DNA of 64,000 nucleotides from Chitinophaga sp. XS-30 (GTDB lineage: Bacteria > Bacteroidota > Bacteroidia > Chitinophagales > Chitinophagaceae). Below, in pieces: positions 28,167-37,314 of this stretch. Position numbers and translations under genes: made by a program. Numbering within the stretch: position 1 is the stretch's first letter; every line of letters begins with the position of its first letter. The notes under the pieces are model-generated. The model saw nothing but the letters and a program-made list of their open reading frames with translations. It had not been told where the DNA came from and did no database searches. Location: positions 2,726,032-2,790,031 of the forward strand of contig NZ_CP043006.1 of the NCBI RefSeq assembly GCF_008086345.1, read 5' to 3'.

Positions 28167-29501
28167 TTATCCATTCAACCCGCCTTTTCCGCGGTATAGT
28201 TTCACAGGTTTATCCAGCTTCAGTTCCAGCACGGTCATATATTCATCCTGCACATGATCCGGTACGGGAATGTACACCAGTCCGGGTACCGGGCTCCAGG
28301 AGATCTTGCCCACGATCTTGTGCGTCAGCTTTGTGCCGTTCCCGAGTACAGTGATCTCTTTTATGGTGTTGTCCAACCCTTTGACCATCACCTGTCCGCT
28401 TGTTTTACCGGGCAGGAAAAGATATAATGTCGTGGAATCTTTGGAGAGGGTGGTAGGCCCGTAAAAATGCCCCTGCGGGATGCCTGCTGCGGTATGGAAG
28501 ATCGCACCGGCATGTTTGCTGTTCCATTTGCCCAGTTCTTTCAGTACATGCACTTGCTCGGGCGGAATGGTGCCATCCGCCTTGGGGCCGATGTCCAGCA
28601 GCATATTCCCGCCGTTGCTGATGGCATCCGCGAAGATGGTGATCACTTCATAAGGCGTTTTCCAGTTGGTATCGGAAGGCTGGTAGCCCCAGTTGTTATT
28701 GATGGTCATGCATAACTCCCACCAGCGGAACTGCGGCCGCACCACGGGGAAATTCTGTTCGGGCGTATCGTAATCGCCGTAACCGGTGAGGCGGCCGTTG
28801 ATGATGGTATGGGGATTGTGGCCCGTAAGCATGGCGCGTACTTTCTCCGCTTCCCATTCTTCGGCGCTATGTTCCCAGTCGCCGTCAAACCACCAGAGGT
28901 CGGGATTGAACTTCCTCATTACCTCGGCCATTTGTCCCTGATAGAATTTTCTGAATTTTTCCCAGCGTTGCGGCTGGTCTTTGATCTGGTAGCGTGTGCT
29001 GTCTTTCAGGAATCCCGGGTAATCCGGATAGCTCCAGTCCAGCAGCGAGAAATATGCGCCGGCTTTGATATCGTTTTTCCGGAGCGCAGCAAAGAGGGGT
29101 GTTAATACATCTCTTTTTGCGGGTGTGCTTTTTGCGGTGCTGAGCTTGTTGAATTTTGTATCCCACAACGCTACGCCATCATGATGTTTGGTGGTGATCA
29201 CGGCATAGCGTGCGCCGGATGCTTTGATGAGGTCAGCCCAGGCCTGCGGATCATATTTATCCGCGGTAAATCCTTTGAGCTGGTCCATATAATCAGGATA
29301 GGATATCTTTTTATTGTGGAAGCTCCAGCTTTCATCCACACCTTTCACGGCATAAATGCCCCAGTGAATGAATATGCCCAGTTTCGCATCTGCAAACCAT
29401 TGCATTTTTTGGCTGATCGCTTCCGGATCTGTTTTTTGCTGTGCCTGTGCGGCCTGCATGCATTGCAGTACCATGGCTCCCGCCACTAACCATCGTTTCA
29501 T
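28167..29501 (-). CDS. GH29 alpha-L-fucosidase
   Basis: The protein has 444 residues with a signal peptide (MKRWLVAGAMVLQCMQAAQAQ). GH29 features are WFADAKLGIFIHWGIYAV, YAVITTKHHDGVALWDTK and NPDLWWFDGDWE, where Asp206 is the likely nucleophile. NGGNMLLDIGPKADG and a small C-terminal beta domain follow. It releases L-fucose from glycans in the periplasm or at the surface. It is the first gene of the leftward GH29-GH20-deaminase unit. Confidence 0.94.
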   Translation of the reverse strand: MKRWLVAGAMVLQCMQAAQAQQKTDPEAISQKMQWFADAKLGIFIHWGIYAVKGVDESWSFHNKKISYPDYMDQLKGFTADKYDPQAWADLIKASGARYAVITTKHHDGVALWDTKFNKLSTAKSTPAKRDVLTPLFAALRKNDIKAGAYFSLLDWSYPDYPGFLKDSTRYQIKDQPQRWEKFRKFYQGQMAEVMRKFNPDLWWFDGDWEHSAEEWEAEKVRAMLTGHNPHTIINGRLTGYGDYDTPEQNFPVVRPQFRWWELCMTINNNWGYQPSDTNWKTPYEVITIFADAISNGGNMLLDIGPKADGTIPPEQVHVLKELGKWNSKHAGAIFHTAAGIPQGHFYGPTTLSKDSTTLYLFLPGKTSGQVMVKGLDNTIKEITVLGNGTKLTHKIVGKISWSPVPGLVYIPVPDHVQDEYMTVLELKLDKPVKLYRGKGGLNG

Positions 29502-29693
29502 GTATTTGTTTTATAAACTACTTAAAAAAGTATAGCCAGATCAGTGAAAATTGTTCACTTTTACCATTTATCGCTGTAAAAACCGGAATGGGGTACGCAA
29601 GGATAAGCAAAAAATAAAAGTACAGGGAAAAATTTAATGATTAAATTTAGCCCCCGATATTAATTCGTGAAATTTATAAACTAATATCAACAA

Positions 29694-30593
29694 ATGCAAC
29701 CGACATTATTGATCCTGGCGGCAGGTATGGCCAGCCGTTACGGAAGTTTGAAGCAAATCCAGCAGTTTGGCCCCAGTGGAGAAACCATTATGGACTATTC
29801 CATATATGACGCTATCCGCGCGGGTTTTGGCAAGATCGTATTTATTATCCGCGAGAATTTTGCGGAAGATTTCAAAGCGATATTCGAGCCCAAGCTGAAA
29901 GGGAAAGTAGAAACGGCTTATGTATTCCAGGATATGAATGCTTTTGTGAACGGGCATCCTGTTCCGGAAGACCGTACCAAGCCCTGGGGCACCGCCCATG
30001 CGGTAATGTGCGCGAAAGACGCCATTAACGAGCCTTTTGCGGTGATCAATGCAGATGATTTCTATGGTCGTGATGCATTTGAGAAGATGGTAGCTTTCCT
30101 GAAGAATGAATGCAATGAAAAAACATACAGCCTGGTAGGATATGAGCTGGGCAAGACCGTGAGCGAATTCGGCTCCGTATCCCGCGGTGTATGCGAAGTG
30201 AATGATAAAGGCAACCTTGCCGGTATTACGGAGAGAACGAAGATCTTTACGGAAAACGGCAAAATTGTGGCGGAAGATGGCGATGCCAAACTGGAGCTGA
30301 GCCCTAAAACGCCGGTATCCATGAACTTCTTCGGCTTTTCACCCTCCGTATTCGGGATCAGTGAAAAACTGTTCGGCCAGTTCCTGGCGGAGAACGCTTC
30401 CAATCCCAAATCCGAGTTCTTCATTCCCCTGGTGGCGGACAAGTTCATCAGCAACGGTATGGGAGAGATCAGGGTATTGCCCACCAGTTCGCAATGGTTC
30501 GGTGTAACTTATAAAGAAGATGCTCCGGGCGTACAGGCCAGCTTATCCGCATTAGTGAATAAAGGAGAATATCCCGATAATCTTTGGAAGTAA
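29694..30593 (+). CDS. sugar-phosphate nucleotidyltransferase
   Basis: The protein has 299 residues. The nucleotidyltransferase opening LLILAAGMASRYGSLKQI is followed by GPSGETIMDYSIYDAIRAGF and the metal-binding INADDFYGRDAF. It activates a sugar 1-phosphate with an NTP. The next gene overlaps by one base (TAATG) and resembles N-acetylhexosamine 1-kinase. Together they would convert free GlcNAc or GalNAc to the 1-phosphate and then the nucleotide sugar. The exact sugar is inferred from context only. Confidence 0.85.
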   Translation: MQPTLLILAAGMASRYGSLKQIQQFGPSGETIMDYSIYDAIRAGFGKIVFIIRENFAEDFKAIFEPKLKGKVETAYVFQDMNAFVNGHPVPEDRTKPWGTAHAVMCAKDAINEPFAVINADDFYGRDAFEKMVAFLKNECNEKTYSLVGYELGKTVSEFGSVSRGVCEVNDKGNLAGITERTKIFTENGKIVAEDGDAKLELSPKTPVSMNFFGFSPSVFGISEKLFGQFLAENASNPKSEFFIPLVADKFISNGMGEIRVLPTSSQWFGVTYKEDAPGVQASLSALVNKGEYPDNLWK

Positions 30594-31660
30594 TGGTGAA
30601 CAAGGAAATCCTGGATGCTTTCGGGATCGTTGCATCCGGTCCGGAGATCAAAAAATTCGGGAGCGGGCATATCAACAACACCTTCCTCCTGGAAGGCGGC
30701 GACGGGAAAAAATACATCCTCCAAAGGATCAATACCTATGTGTTCAAAGAACCGGAAGTGATCGCCCGTAATCTGCGGCTGGCTGCAAATTACCTGGCCG
30801 AACATCATCCTGATTATCTTTTCATCACACCGGTGACCACCATAACGGGGGAGGACCTGTTTCACTACAAGGATGAATACTGGAGAATGATCCCCTTTAT
30901 TCCTTCCTCTACGTCCGTGGACCAGGCGGATACGCCCAAGCAGGCGTATGAGGCGGCAAAACAGTTCGGCAGGATGGCGCGTTACCTTCACGGCATAGAT
31001 CTGCGTGAATTCAAGGCCACCATCCCCAATTTCCATAACCTGACGCTGCGCTATTCCGCTTTCCAGGATGCGATCCGTACCGCAAAGGAAGAGCGTAAAC
31101 AGTCTGCGGAAAAGCTGATCGACCAGTTCCTGCAATATTCCGGCATTGCCGTGACCTTTGAGAAGCTGAAGACGGACCCCGCTTTTGCGGACCGCCTGAT
31201 GCATCACGATACAAAGATCAACAACGTGTTGCTGAACAAGGACACCTACGAAGGCATTTGCGTGTGCGATCTGGACACCCTGATGCCCGGCAAGATCATC
31301 TCGGACCTGGGGGATATGGTGCGCACCTACGTAAGCCCCGTGTCAGAAGAGGAGCGGGATTTCAGCCGGATCGAGGTGCGGGAGGATTACTACGAAGCCC
31401 TGATGAAAGGGTACCTTTCCGAAACAGGCAGCACCTTGTCCGATACAGAGCGCAAACACCTGTTCTATGCAGGCCAGTTCATGATCTACATGCAGGGCAT
31501 CCGTTTCCTGACAGATTACCTGAATGGCGACGTGTATTACCCCATCAAATATCCGGAGCACAACTTCAACCGCGCCAAAAACCAGCTTACCCTGCTGGAA
31601 CGGCTGATGGAGAAAGAGCCGCAGTTGCAGCGGATCATCGATAATTGTCTCACTGCATAA
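30593..31660 (+). CDS. N-acetylhexosamine 1-kinase-like APH-family phosphotransferase
   Basis: The protein has 355 residues from the ATG overlapping the previous stop. An aminoglycoside-phosphotransferase fold is shown by FGSGHINNTF (nucleotide loop), YWRMIPFIP (hinge), MHHDTKINNVLL (catalytic Asp206) and CDLDTLMPGKIISDLGD (metal-binding Asp226). This matches the NahK type known from the lacto-N-biose pathway. It lies opposite the GH20 and GH29 genes, which release hexosamine and fucose, so it probably salvages the hexosamine. A strong terminator follows. Confidence 0.83.
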   Translation: MVNKEILDAFGIVASGPEIKKFGSGHINNTFLLEGGDGKKYILQRINTYVFKEPEVIARNLRLAANYLAEHHPDYLFITPVTTITGEDLFHYKDEYWRMIPFIPSSTSVDQADTPKQAYEAAKQFGRMARYLHGIDLREFKATIPNFHNLTLRYSAFQDAIRTAKEERKQSAEKLIDQFLQYSGIAVTFEKLKTDPAFADRLMHHDTKINNVLLNKDTYEGICVCDLDTLMPGKIISDLGDMVRTYVSPVSEEERDFSRIEVREDYYEALMKGYLSETGSTLSDTERKHLFYAGQFMIYMQGIRFLTDYLNGDVYYPIKYPEHNFNRAKNQLTLLERLMEKEPQLQRIIDNCLTA

Positions 31661-31666
31661 TACAAA

Positions 31667-31705
31667 AGAGGGGCGCCTGCTGCAAAAGGCGCCCCTCTCT
31701 TTTTT
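31667..31705 (+). terminator. strong rho-independent terminator
   Basis: A perfect 12-bp stem (31667-31678 with 31687-31698) rich in G and C is followed by a T-run. It separates the hexosamine genes from the ilv operon. Confidence 0.92.
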
Positions 31706-31951
31706 GTACCGCCGGCAGGAAATTCCCCCTTATACACCCCGTTCCCGGTTTTTCATCATCAAAACACATTGAATACTAACCATTGATATCCGTCGATCAT
31801 TGAATTTTATTCAATCCACGACTTGTTTATTTCGATATTTTCAAAAAACGGGGTTCTGTTTGATTTTTCTCAAAATGTTTAGCTGCCTGTTGTTTTTTAT
31901 TCAATACCGGAATACATTTGTACCAATCAACTACAATTGAACAGAACCTCC
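31706..31951 (+). other. upstream region of the ilv operon
   Basis: This stretch has no gene. It is AT-rich and contains the ilv promoter at 31890-31920. No further operator was recognised. Confidence 0.6.
31890..31920 (+). promoter_or_regulatory. promoter of the ilv leader and ilvE
   Basis: TTG at 31890-31892, a 20-bp spacer, and TACATTTG at 31913-31920 (exact TAnnTTTG). Transcription would start near 31925, about 25 nt before the leader peptide ATG. Confidence 0.75.
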
Positions 31952-32068
31952 ATGTGGTTAAATAAAGATAATAACAAGATCAGTCATATTGTGCCGCAGC
32001 TCAACTGGGCTATCACATTAGTCGTGATCGTCGTTGTCATTATCAGCCGCCAGCCGATTGGAGGATAA
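31952..32068 (+). CDS. ilvL: ilv leader peptide (attenuator peptide)
   Basis: A 38-codon ORF (ATG 31952, TAA 32066-32068) contains the run AITLVVIVVVIIS at residues 20-32. Within LVVIVVVII all nine codons are for the amino acids made by the downstream ilv genes. It starts about 25 nt after the predicted transcription start and ends 32 nt before an intrinsic terminator that precedes ilvE. It has no other recognisable function. The arrangement is that of a transcription attenuator: stalling at Val/Ile/Leu codons would keep the downstream genes on. The name is by function; no homology to the enterobacterial leader is claimed. Confidence 0.88.
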   Translation: MWLNKDNNKISHIVPQLNWAITLVVIVVVIISRQPIGG

Positions 32069-32113
32069 AAGCGTGTATAATAACAACAAGAAAATAGAAC
32101 GCCTTCCTCCATC
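32056..32113 (+). promoter_or_regulatory. antiterminator helix of the ilv attenuator
   Basis: GATTGGAGGA (32056-32065), at the end of the leader ORF, can pair with TCCTCCATC (32105-32113) with one bulged T. That pairing uses the 5' arm and loop of the terminator and excludes it. A ribosome stalled on the Val/Ile codons (32018-32044) leaves 32056-32065 free. A ribosome reaching the stop codon covers it and lets the terminator form. Confidence 0.7.
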
Positions 32114-32128
32114 AGGAAGGCTTTTTTT
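32101..32128 (+). terminator. attenuator terminator before ilvE
   Basis: GCCTTCCT (32101-32108) pairs with AGGAAGGC (32114-32121) over a 5-nt loop, followed by seven Ts. It ends 19 nt before the ilvE ATG, so it cannot terminate an upstream gene other than the leader ORF. Confidence 0.9.
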
Positions 32129-32147
32129 ATGTGCAAATTCCAATTAT

Positions 32148-33050
32148 ATGTATAGCTATTACAACGAAAACACGATTATTTACTTTGACGGGGCCTATGT
32201 AAAGGCTTCCGAGGCCAAAATCGACCTGTATGGTCAGTCGCTGCATTATGGATACGCGGTATTCGAAGGCATCCGCGCTTACAAAACTGCCAGTGGAGAG
32301 GTGAAGATATTCAAGGCAAAGGAGCACTTCGACCGTTTCAAGCGTTCCTGTGAGCTGATCCACATCCCTTACAATTTCGACAATGAAGAGCTGGTGAAAG
32401 CCTGCTATAAAGTGCTGGAAATGAACAATCTGGAGGAAGCCTATATCCGTCCTCTGGCGTTCTGCCCGCCGAATATGACACTAAAGGCCGCTTCCTCAAC
32501 GCATGTAATGATCTGTGCATGGGAATGGGGCGCTTACCTGGGAGAGAAGCTGCTGCGGGTGATGACCTCGTCTTACCAGCGCCCGAACCCCAAGGCCTTC
32601 AAGATAGAATCCAAATCCGCCGGGCTGTATGTGAACTCCATCCTCGCCTCCCAGGAAGCCAAGGAGAAAGGTTTCGATGAAGCGTTGTTGCTGGACATCA
32701 ACGGGAATGTAGGCGAAGGCCCCGGCGCCAACATCTTCTTCGAGAAGGACGGCAAGATCTTCACACCGCCTCCGGGCAACATCCTGCCGGGCATCACCCG
32801 CGCCACCGTGATCGAGATCTGCAAAGAGCTGGGTATTCCCCTGGAAGAGAAGCTGTTCACCATTGAGGAGCTGAAGAAAGCGGATGCTGTTTTCTATTGC
32901 GGTACCGCTGCGGAGATCGTAGGCTGGGATTCGCTGGACGATCACACCTTCGGCAAGCCCTTCGGCGAGTCCCTCGGTAAAGTGATCCAGCAGGCTTACA
33001 AGGCAAAAGTATTGGAGAAAGAATTCAAGCGTGAGGCCATTCCGGCCTGA
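32148..33050 (+). CDS. ilvE: branched-chain amino acid aminotransferase
   Basis: The protein has 300 residues from the ATG at 32148 (MYSYYNENTIIYFDGAYVK). The frame is open upstream through the terminator, but this ATG matches the family N-terminus. Fold-type IV aminotransferase features are SLHYGYAVFEGIRAY, the PLP lysine region FKIESKSAGLYVNSILASQEA, and DEALLLDINGNVGEGPGANIFF. It performs the last transamination to Val, Ile and Leu. A terminator follows, while ilvD has its own promoter. Confidence 0.96.
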   Translation: MYSYYNENTIIYFDGAYVKASEAKIDLYGQSLHYGYAVFEGIRAYKTASGEVKIFKAKEHFDRFKRSCELIHIPYNFDNEELVKACYKVLEMNNLEEAYIRPLAFCPPNMTLKAASSTHVMICAWEWGAYLGEKLLRVMTSSYQRPNPKAFKIESKSAGLYVNSILASQEAKEKGFDEALLLDINGNVGEGPGANIFFEKDGKIFTPPPGNILPGITRATVIEICKELGIPLEEKLFTIEELKKADAVFYCGTAAEIVGWDSLDDHTFGKPFGESLGKVIQQAYKAKVLEKEFKREAIPA

Positions 33051-33057
33051 TGTTTAC

Positions 33058-33109
33058 AGGGTGATGCGTAAGGCAGCCGGTGCTGCGGGTACCATCACCC
33101 TCTTTTTTT
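33058..33109 (+). terminator. terminator after ilvE
   Basis: AGGGTGATG (33058-33066) pairs with CATCACCCT (33093-33101). An inner GCAGCC/GGTGCTGC hairpin lies between them, and C plus seven Ts follow. It partly separates ilvE from ilvD. Confidence 0.85.
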
Positions 33110-33183
33110 CCACCCGTTGAATGGCGTAAACACATTTCAATACAAGCCCCTGACATAGCGGGTTTTGGTTATTCTGCACACCT

Positions 33184-33217
33184 TTTGAAGACCGGGAACG
33201 GGCAAATTATAGGTTTG
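33184..33217 (+). promoter_or_regulatory. promoter of ilvD
   Basis: TTTG at 33184-33187, 22 bp, then TAGGTTTG at 33210-33217 (exact -7 match). It gives ilvDBNC(A) an initiation point independent of the attenuator. The leader is about 60 nt and shows no second peptide. Confidence 0.6.
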
Positions 33218-33284
33218 GATAATGAAGCACTCCGGAGATAACTTGTACAATAATTAAAAATTCCGGGTAATACCGGCTGACTTT

Positions 33285-34964
33285 ATGGAGTTGAACAAAT
33301 ACAGCAAAACGATCACGCAAGACCCTACGCAGCCCGCCGCACAAGCCATGCTGTACGGGATAGGACTGACAGAGGAAGACCTGAAAAAAGCACAGGTAGG
33401 CATCGTGAGCATGGGCTACGATGGCAATACCTGCAACATGCACCTGAATGATCTGGCAAAGACCGTGAAAAAAGGCGTCTGGAGCCAGGACCTGGTGGGC
33501 CTTATTTTCAATACGATCGGCGTCAGCGACGGTATCAGCAACGGTACCGACGGTATGCGCTATTCCCTCGTCAGCCGTGATATTATTGCCGATTCCATTG
33601 AAGCGGTTTGCGGTGCGCAATATTATGATGCGCTCATTACCGTACCGGGCTGCGACAAGAACATGCCCGGTTCCCTGATCGCCATGGGCCGTTTGAACCG
33701 TCCGTCCATCATGGTGTACGGCGGTACGATCGCACCGGGGAAGTATAAGGGGCAGGACCTCAATATCATCTCTGCATTCGAAGCGCTGGGCCAGAAGCTG
33801 GCCGGCAACCTGGATGAAGGGGATTTCAAGGGCATTGTACAGCATTCCTGCCCGGGCGCAGGCGCCTGCGGCGGCATGTACACGGCCAATACCATGAGCT
33901 CCGCCATTGAGGCGCTGGGCATGAGCCTTCCTTACAGCTCCTCCAACCCCGCGCTGAGCGAAGACAAGCAGAAAGAATGCCTGGAAGCCGGCAAATACAT
34001 CCGTTTGCTGCTCGAAAAAGATATCAAGCCGAAAGACATTATGACGCAGCAGGCATTCGAGAATGCCATTACCGTTATCATGGCCCTCGGCGGCAGTACC
34101 AATGCAGTGCTGCATTTCATCGCCATCGCCAAATCCGTAGGGGTGAAGATCACCAATGAGGATTTCCAGCGCCTGAGCGATAAAACCCCGCTGCTGGCGG
34201 ATCTGAAACCCAGCGGCAAATACATGATGGAAGACCTCCACAACATCGGCGGTGTTCCCCTGGTCATGAAATACCTCCTGCAAAAGGGCATGCTGCACGG
34301 CGATTGCCTCACCGTAACCGGCAAAACCCTGGCGGAGAACCTGGCATCCGTGCCCGACATCGACTTTACCAAACAGGATATTATAGCTCCGCTGGAGCAA
34401 CCGCTCAAAGCCTCCGGGCACATCCAGATCCTCTACGGCAACCTCGCCGAGCAGGGATCAGTTGCAAAGATCACCGGCAAGGAAGGGGAGAAATTCACCG
34501 GCCCTGCCCGTGTATTTGACGGGGAATTTGAATTGATCGCAGGCATCCAGTCCGGCCGCGTAAAAGCGGGCGACGTAGTGGTGATCCGCTATGTAGGCCC
34601 CAAAGGCGGCCCCGGTATGCCGGAAATGCTGAAACCGACCTCGGCCATTATGGGTGCAGGCCTCGGCAAAAACGTAGCGTTGATCACTGATGGCCGCTTT
34701 TCCGGCGGCACACATGGCTTCGTGGTAGGGCACATCGTGCCGGAAGCGTACGAAGGCGGTACTATTGCCGTCGTCAAGGATGATGACGTCATCGAGATCG
34801 ATGCAGTGAACAACGTCATCAAAGTACATGTAACAGACGAAGAGATCGCAGCCCGTAAAGCCGCATGGAAACAACCGGCACTCAAGGCGAAGAACGGAAT
34901 ATTATTCAAATACGCAAAACAAGTAAAAAATGCAACAGAAGGATGTGTTACCGATGAAGACTGA
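33285..34964 (+). CDS. ilvD: dihydroxy-acid dehydratase
   Basis: The protein has 559 residues. The Fe-S ligands are Cys50 (DGNTCNMH), Cys123 ([10 protein letters not shown]) and Cys195 ([15 protein letters not shown]). [21 protein letters not shown] lies near the C-terminus. It dehydrates the dihydroxy acids to the 2-keto acids of valine and isoleucine. The ilvB ATG lies within its last 35 bases. Confidence 0.97.
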   Translation: MELNKYSKTITQDPTQPAAQAMLYGIGLTEEDLKKAQVGIVSMGYDGNTCNMHLNDLAKTVKKGVWSQDLVGLIFNTIGVSDGISNGTDGMRYSLVSRDIIADSIEAVCGAQYYDALITVPGCDKNMPGSLIAMGRLNRPSIMVYGGTIAPGKYKGQDLNIISAFEALGQKLAGNLDEGDFKGIVQHSCPGAGACGGMYTANTMSSAIEALGMSLPYSSSNPALSEDKQKECLEAGKYIRLLLEKDIKPKDIMTQQAFENAITVIMALGGSTNAVLHFIAIAKSVGVKITNEDFQRLSDKTPLLADLKPSGKYMMEDLHNIGGVPLVMKYLLQKGMLHGDCLTVTGKTLAENLASVPDIDFTKQDIIAPLEQPLKASGHIQILYGNLAEQGSVAKITGKEGEKFTGPARVFDGEFELIAGIQSGRVKAGDVVVIRYVGPKGGPGMPEMLKPTSAIMGAGLGKNVALITDGRFSGGTHGFVVGHIVPEAYEGGTIAVVKDDDVIEIDAVNNVIKVHVTDEEIAARKAAWKQPALKAKNGILFKYAKQVKNATEGCVTDED

Positions 34965-36684
34965 GGAGTCTGACAAGCGGCCCACCGCTGCACCCGCCGA
35001 GATCATCACCGGCGCTGAAGCCGTGATCCGGTCACTGATTGCTGAAGGCGTGGACACCATTTTCGGTTACCCCGGTGGCGCCATTATGCCCATTTATGAT
35101 GCCCTGTATGATTTCCAGGATAAAGTCCATCATATTCTAGTCCGCCATGAACAAGGTGCAACGCATGCCGCACAAGGGTATGCGCGCAGCAATGGAAAAG
35201 TGGGCGTGGCCTTTGCCACCTCCGGCCCCGGCGCTACCAACCTGGTAACAGGCCTCGCGGACGCACATATGGATTCTACCCCGATGGTCTGCATCACCGG
35301 CCAGGTAGCCGCCGCGCTGCTCGGAACGGATGCATTCCAGGAAACGGACGTGATCGGCATTACCATGCCCATCACCAAGTGGAACATCCAGGTGACCAGA
35401 CCGGAAGATATTCCCGGAGCTATCGCCAAGGCATTCTACATCGCCCGCAGCGGCCGTCCCGGTCCCGTACTGGTAGATATCACCAAGAACGCGCAATTCG
35501 GCAAGCTCGATTTCCAGTATAAAGCCTGTGAACATATCCGCAGCTACCAGCCCGTTCCGCAACTGAAGCAGGATGCGATCGCTGCTGCGGTAGAGTTGAT
35601 CAATAACGCCAAAAAACCTTATATCCTTTGCGGCCACGGCGTACTGATCGCCGGTGCAGAGAAATTGCTGATAGAAATGGCGGAGAAAGCGCAGATACCT
35701 GTGGCTTCCACACTGCTGGGCCTTTCCGCCGTGCCGGTAGATCACCCCTGCTATGTGGGATACCTCGGGATGCATGGCAACTACGGACCTAATATCAATA
35801 CCAATGAATGTGATGTGCTGATCGCCATCGGCATGCGCTTCGACGACCGGATCACCGGGGATGTGAGCGCCTATGCCCGCCAGGCGAAAGTGATCCACAT
35901 CGAAATAGATAAAGCGGAGATCAACAAGATCATTCCCGCGGACGTAGCTGTACATGCGGATGCGAAAGCAGCCCTGGAAGCCATGCTGCCGCACATAAAA
36001 CCGGCGAAGCATGAGGAATGGCTGCAGTCCTTCAAGGAAGCGGACAAACAGGAATATGAAAAAGTACAGCACAACGAGTTGTATCCCAAAGAAGGCATGC
36101 TGAAAATGGCGGAAGTGGTGCGCATCATTTCCGAGCAGACGGAAGGCAAAGCCATCCTGGTAACAGACGTTGGACAGCACCAGATGGTGGCTTCCCGCTA
36201 CTACCGCTTCAAAGACCCGAACACCAATATCACCTCCGGCGGTATGGGCACGATGGGCTTTTCCCTGCCGGCCGCCATGGGCGCCAAAGTAGGCGCTCCT
36301 GAAAGGGAAGTGGTAGCCATCATCGGCGACGGCTGCTTCCAGATGACGCTGCAGGAACTGGGTACCATCTATCAGTCCGAGATCGGGGTGAAGATCGTGA
36401 TCCTGAACAACAACTTCCTGGGCATGGTACGCCAGTGGCAGCAACTGTTCTTCGACAAGCGCTACTCATCCACCGAAATGATCAACCCTGATTTCGTGCA
36501 GATCGCCAAAGGGTTCTACATTCCGGGCCGCAAGGTCAGCGAACGTTCGGAGATAGAAGCCGCCGTGAAAGAAATGCTGGATACCAAAGGCGCTTACCTG
36601 CTGGAGGTAGTGGTAGAGCAGGAAGACAACGTATTCCCGATGGTACCCGCCGGTGCGCCGATCTCATCGATCCGCCTCGAGTAG
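34930..36684 (+). CDS. ilvB: acetolactate synthase, large (catalytic) subunit
   Basis: The protein has 584 residues from the ATG at 34930; a second ATG at 34954 is also possible, and both overlap ilvD. Thiamine-diphosphate enzyme features are [20 protein letters not shown], the catalytic Glu74 in [22 protein letters not shown]-free central FAD-type domain, and [16 protein letters not shown] with [12 protein letters not shown] in the cofactor-binding domain. It makes acetolactate or acetohydroxybutyrate together with the small subunit encoded next. Confidence 0.96.
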   Translation: MQQKDVLPMKTEESDKRPTAAPAEIITGAEAVIRSLIAEGVDTIFGYPGGAIMPIYDALYDFQDKVHHILVRHEQGATHAAQGYARSNGKVGVAFATSGPGATNLVTGLADAHMDSTPMVCITGQVAAALLGTDAFQETDVIGITMPITKWNIQVTRPEDIPGAIAKAFYIARSGRPGPVLVDITKNAQFGKLDFQYKACEHIRSYQPVPQLKQDAIAAAVELINNAKKPYILCGHGVLIAGAEKLLIEMAEKAQIPVASTLLGLSAVPVDHPCYVGYLGMHGNYGPNINTNECDVLIAIGMRFDDRITGDVSAYARQAKVIHIEIDKAEINKIIPADVAVHADAKAALEAMLPHIKPAKHEEWLQSFKEADKQEYEKVQHNELYPKEGMLKMAEVVRIISEQTEGKAILVTDVGQHQMVASRYYRFKDPNTNITSGGMGTMGFSLPAAMGAKVGAPEREVVAIIGDGCFQMTLQELGTIYQSEIGVKIVILNNNFLGMVRQWQQLFFDKRYSSTEMINPDFVQIAKGFYIPGRKVSERSEIEAAVKEMLDTKGAYLLEVVVEQEDNVFPMVPAGAPISSIRLE

Positions 36685-36709
36685 TTCATTATCACTTAAT
36701 CGAATCAAC

Positions 36710-37252
36710 ATGCAAAAAGAATATACCGTAACGGTGTACACGGAAGACCGGATCGGCATCACCAACCGTATCTCCGTGATATTCACCCGCAGGGGCATCA
36801 ATATCACCAGTCTCACCACGGCGGAAACCGAGATCGCCGGGGTGTACAAGTTCATCATCACCGTGTTGTCGGAAAGAGACAGGCTGGAAAAAGTGGTGGG
36901 CCAGATCGAAAAGCTCATCGAGATACACCGTGCATTCGTTCATGACGAGGACGAAGTGGTGTACCAGGAGCTGGCGCTGTACAAGATATCCACGAAGAGC
37001 CTGCATAACGGCGATATCGAGCGGATCATCCGCGATAACAATGCCCGCATCCTCACCATTACCGCGGATTATTTCGTACTGGAAAAAACAGGCCACCAGC
37101 AGGAGCTGATCGCCATGCTCAAAAAACTGGAGCCATATGGCCTCATAGAATATTCCAAAAGCGGTCGCGTTGCGATCGTGAAATGGAGCCGCCGTTTCCA
37201 CGAACATCTCAAAGACCTGTCGCTTATCGAAGCGGATAATCTGAAAGACTGA
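36710..37252 (+). CDS. ilvN: acetolactate synthase, small (regulatory) subunit
   Basis: The protein has 180 residues from the ATG at 36710 (MQKEYTVTVYTEDRIGITNRI); a longer frame starts inside ilvB. An ACT domain covers about 5-78 (VTVYTEDRIGITNRISVIFTR), followed by the C-terminal domain of IlvN/IlvH. It stabilises the catalytic subunit and normally confers valine inhibition. It lies 25 nt after ilvB. Confidence 0.93.
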   Translation: MQKEYTVTVYTEDRIGITNRISVIFTRRGINITSLTTAETEIAGVYKFIITVLSERDRLEKVVGQIEKLIEIHRAFVHDEDEVVYQELALYKISTKSLHNGDIERIIRDNNARILTITADYFVLEKTGHQQELIAMLKKLEPYGLIEYSKSGRVAIVKWSRRFHEHLKDLSLIEADNLKD

Positions 37253-37314
37253 TACGGCGTTTACTTTTTAACCTTAGACTTTTAACAACTTTTTAAAAAA
37301 AACACGATCAAAAC

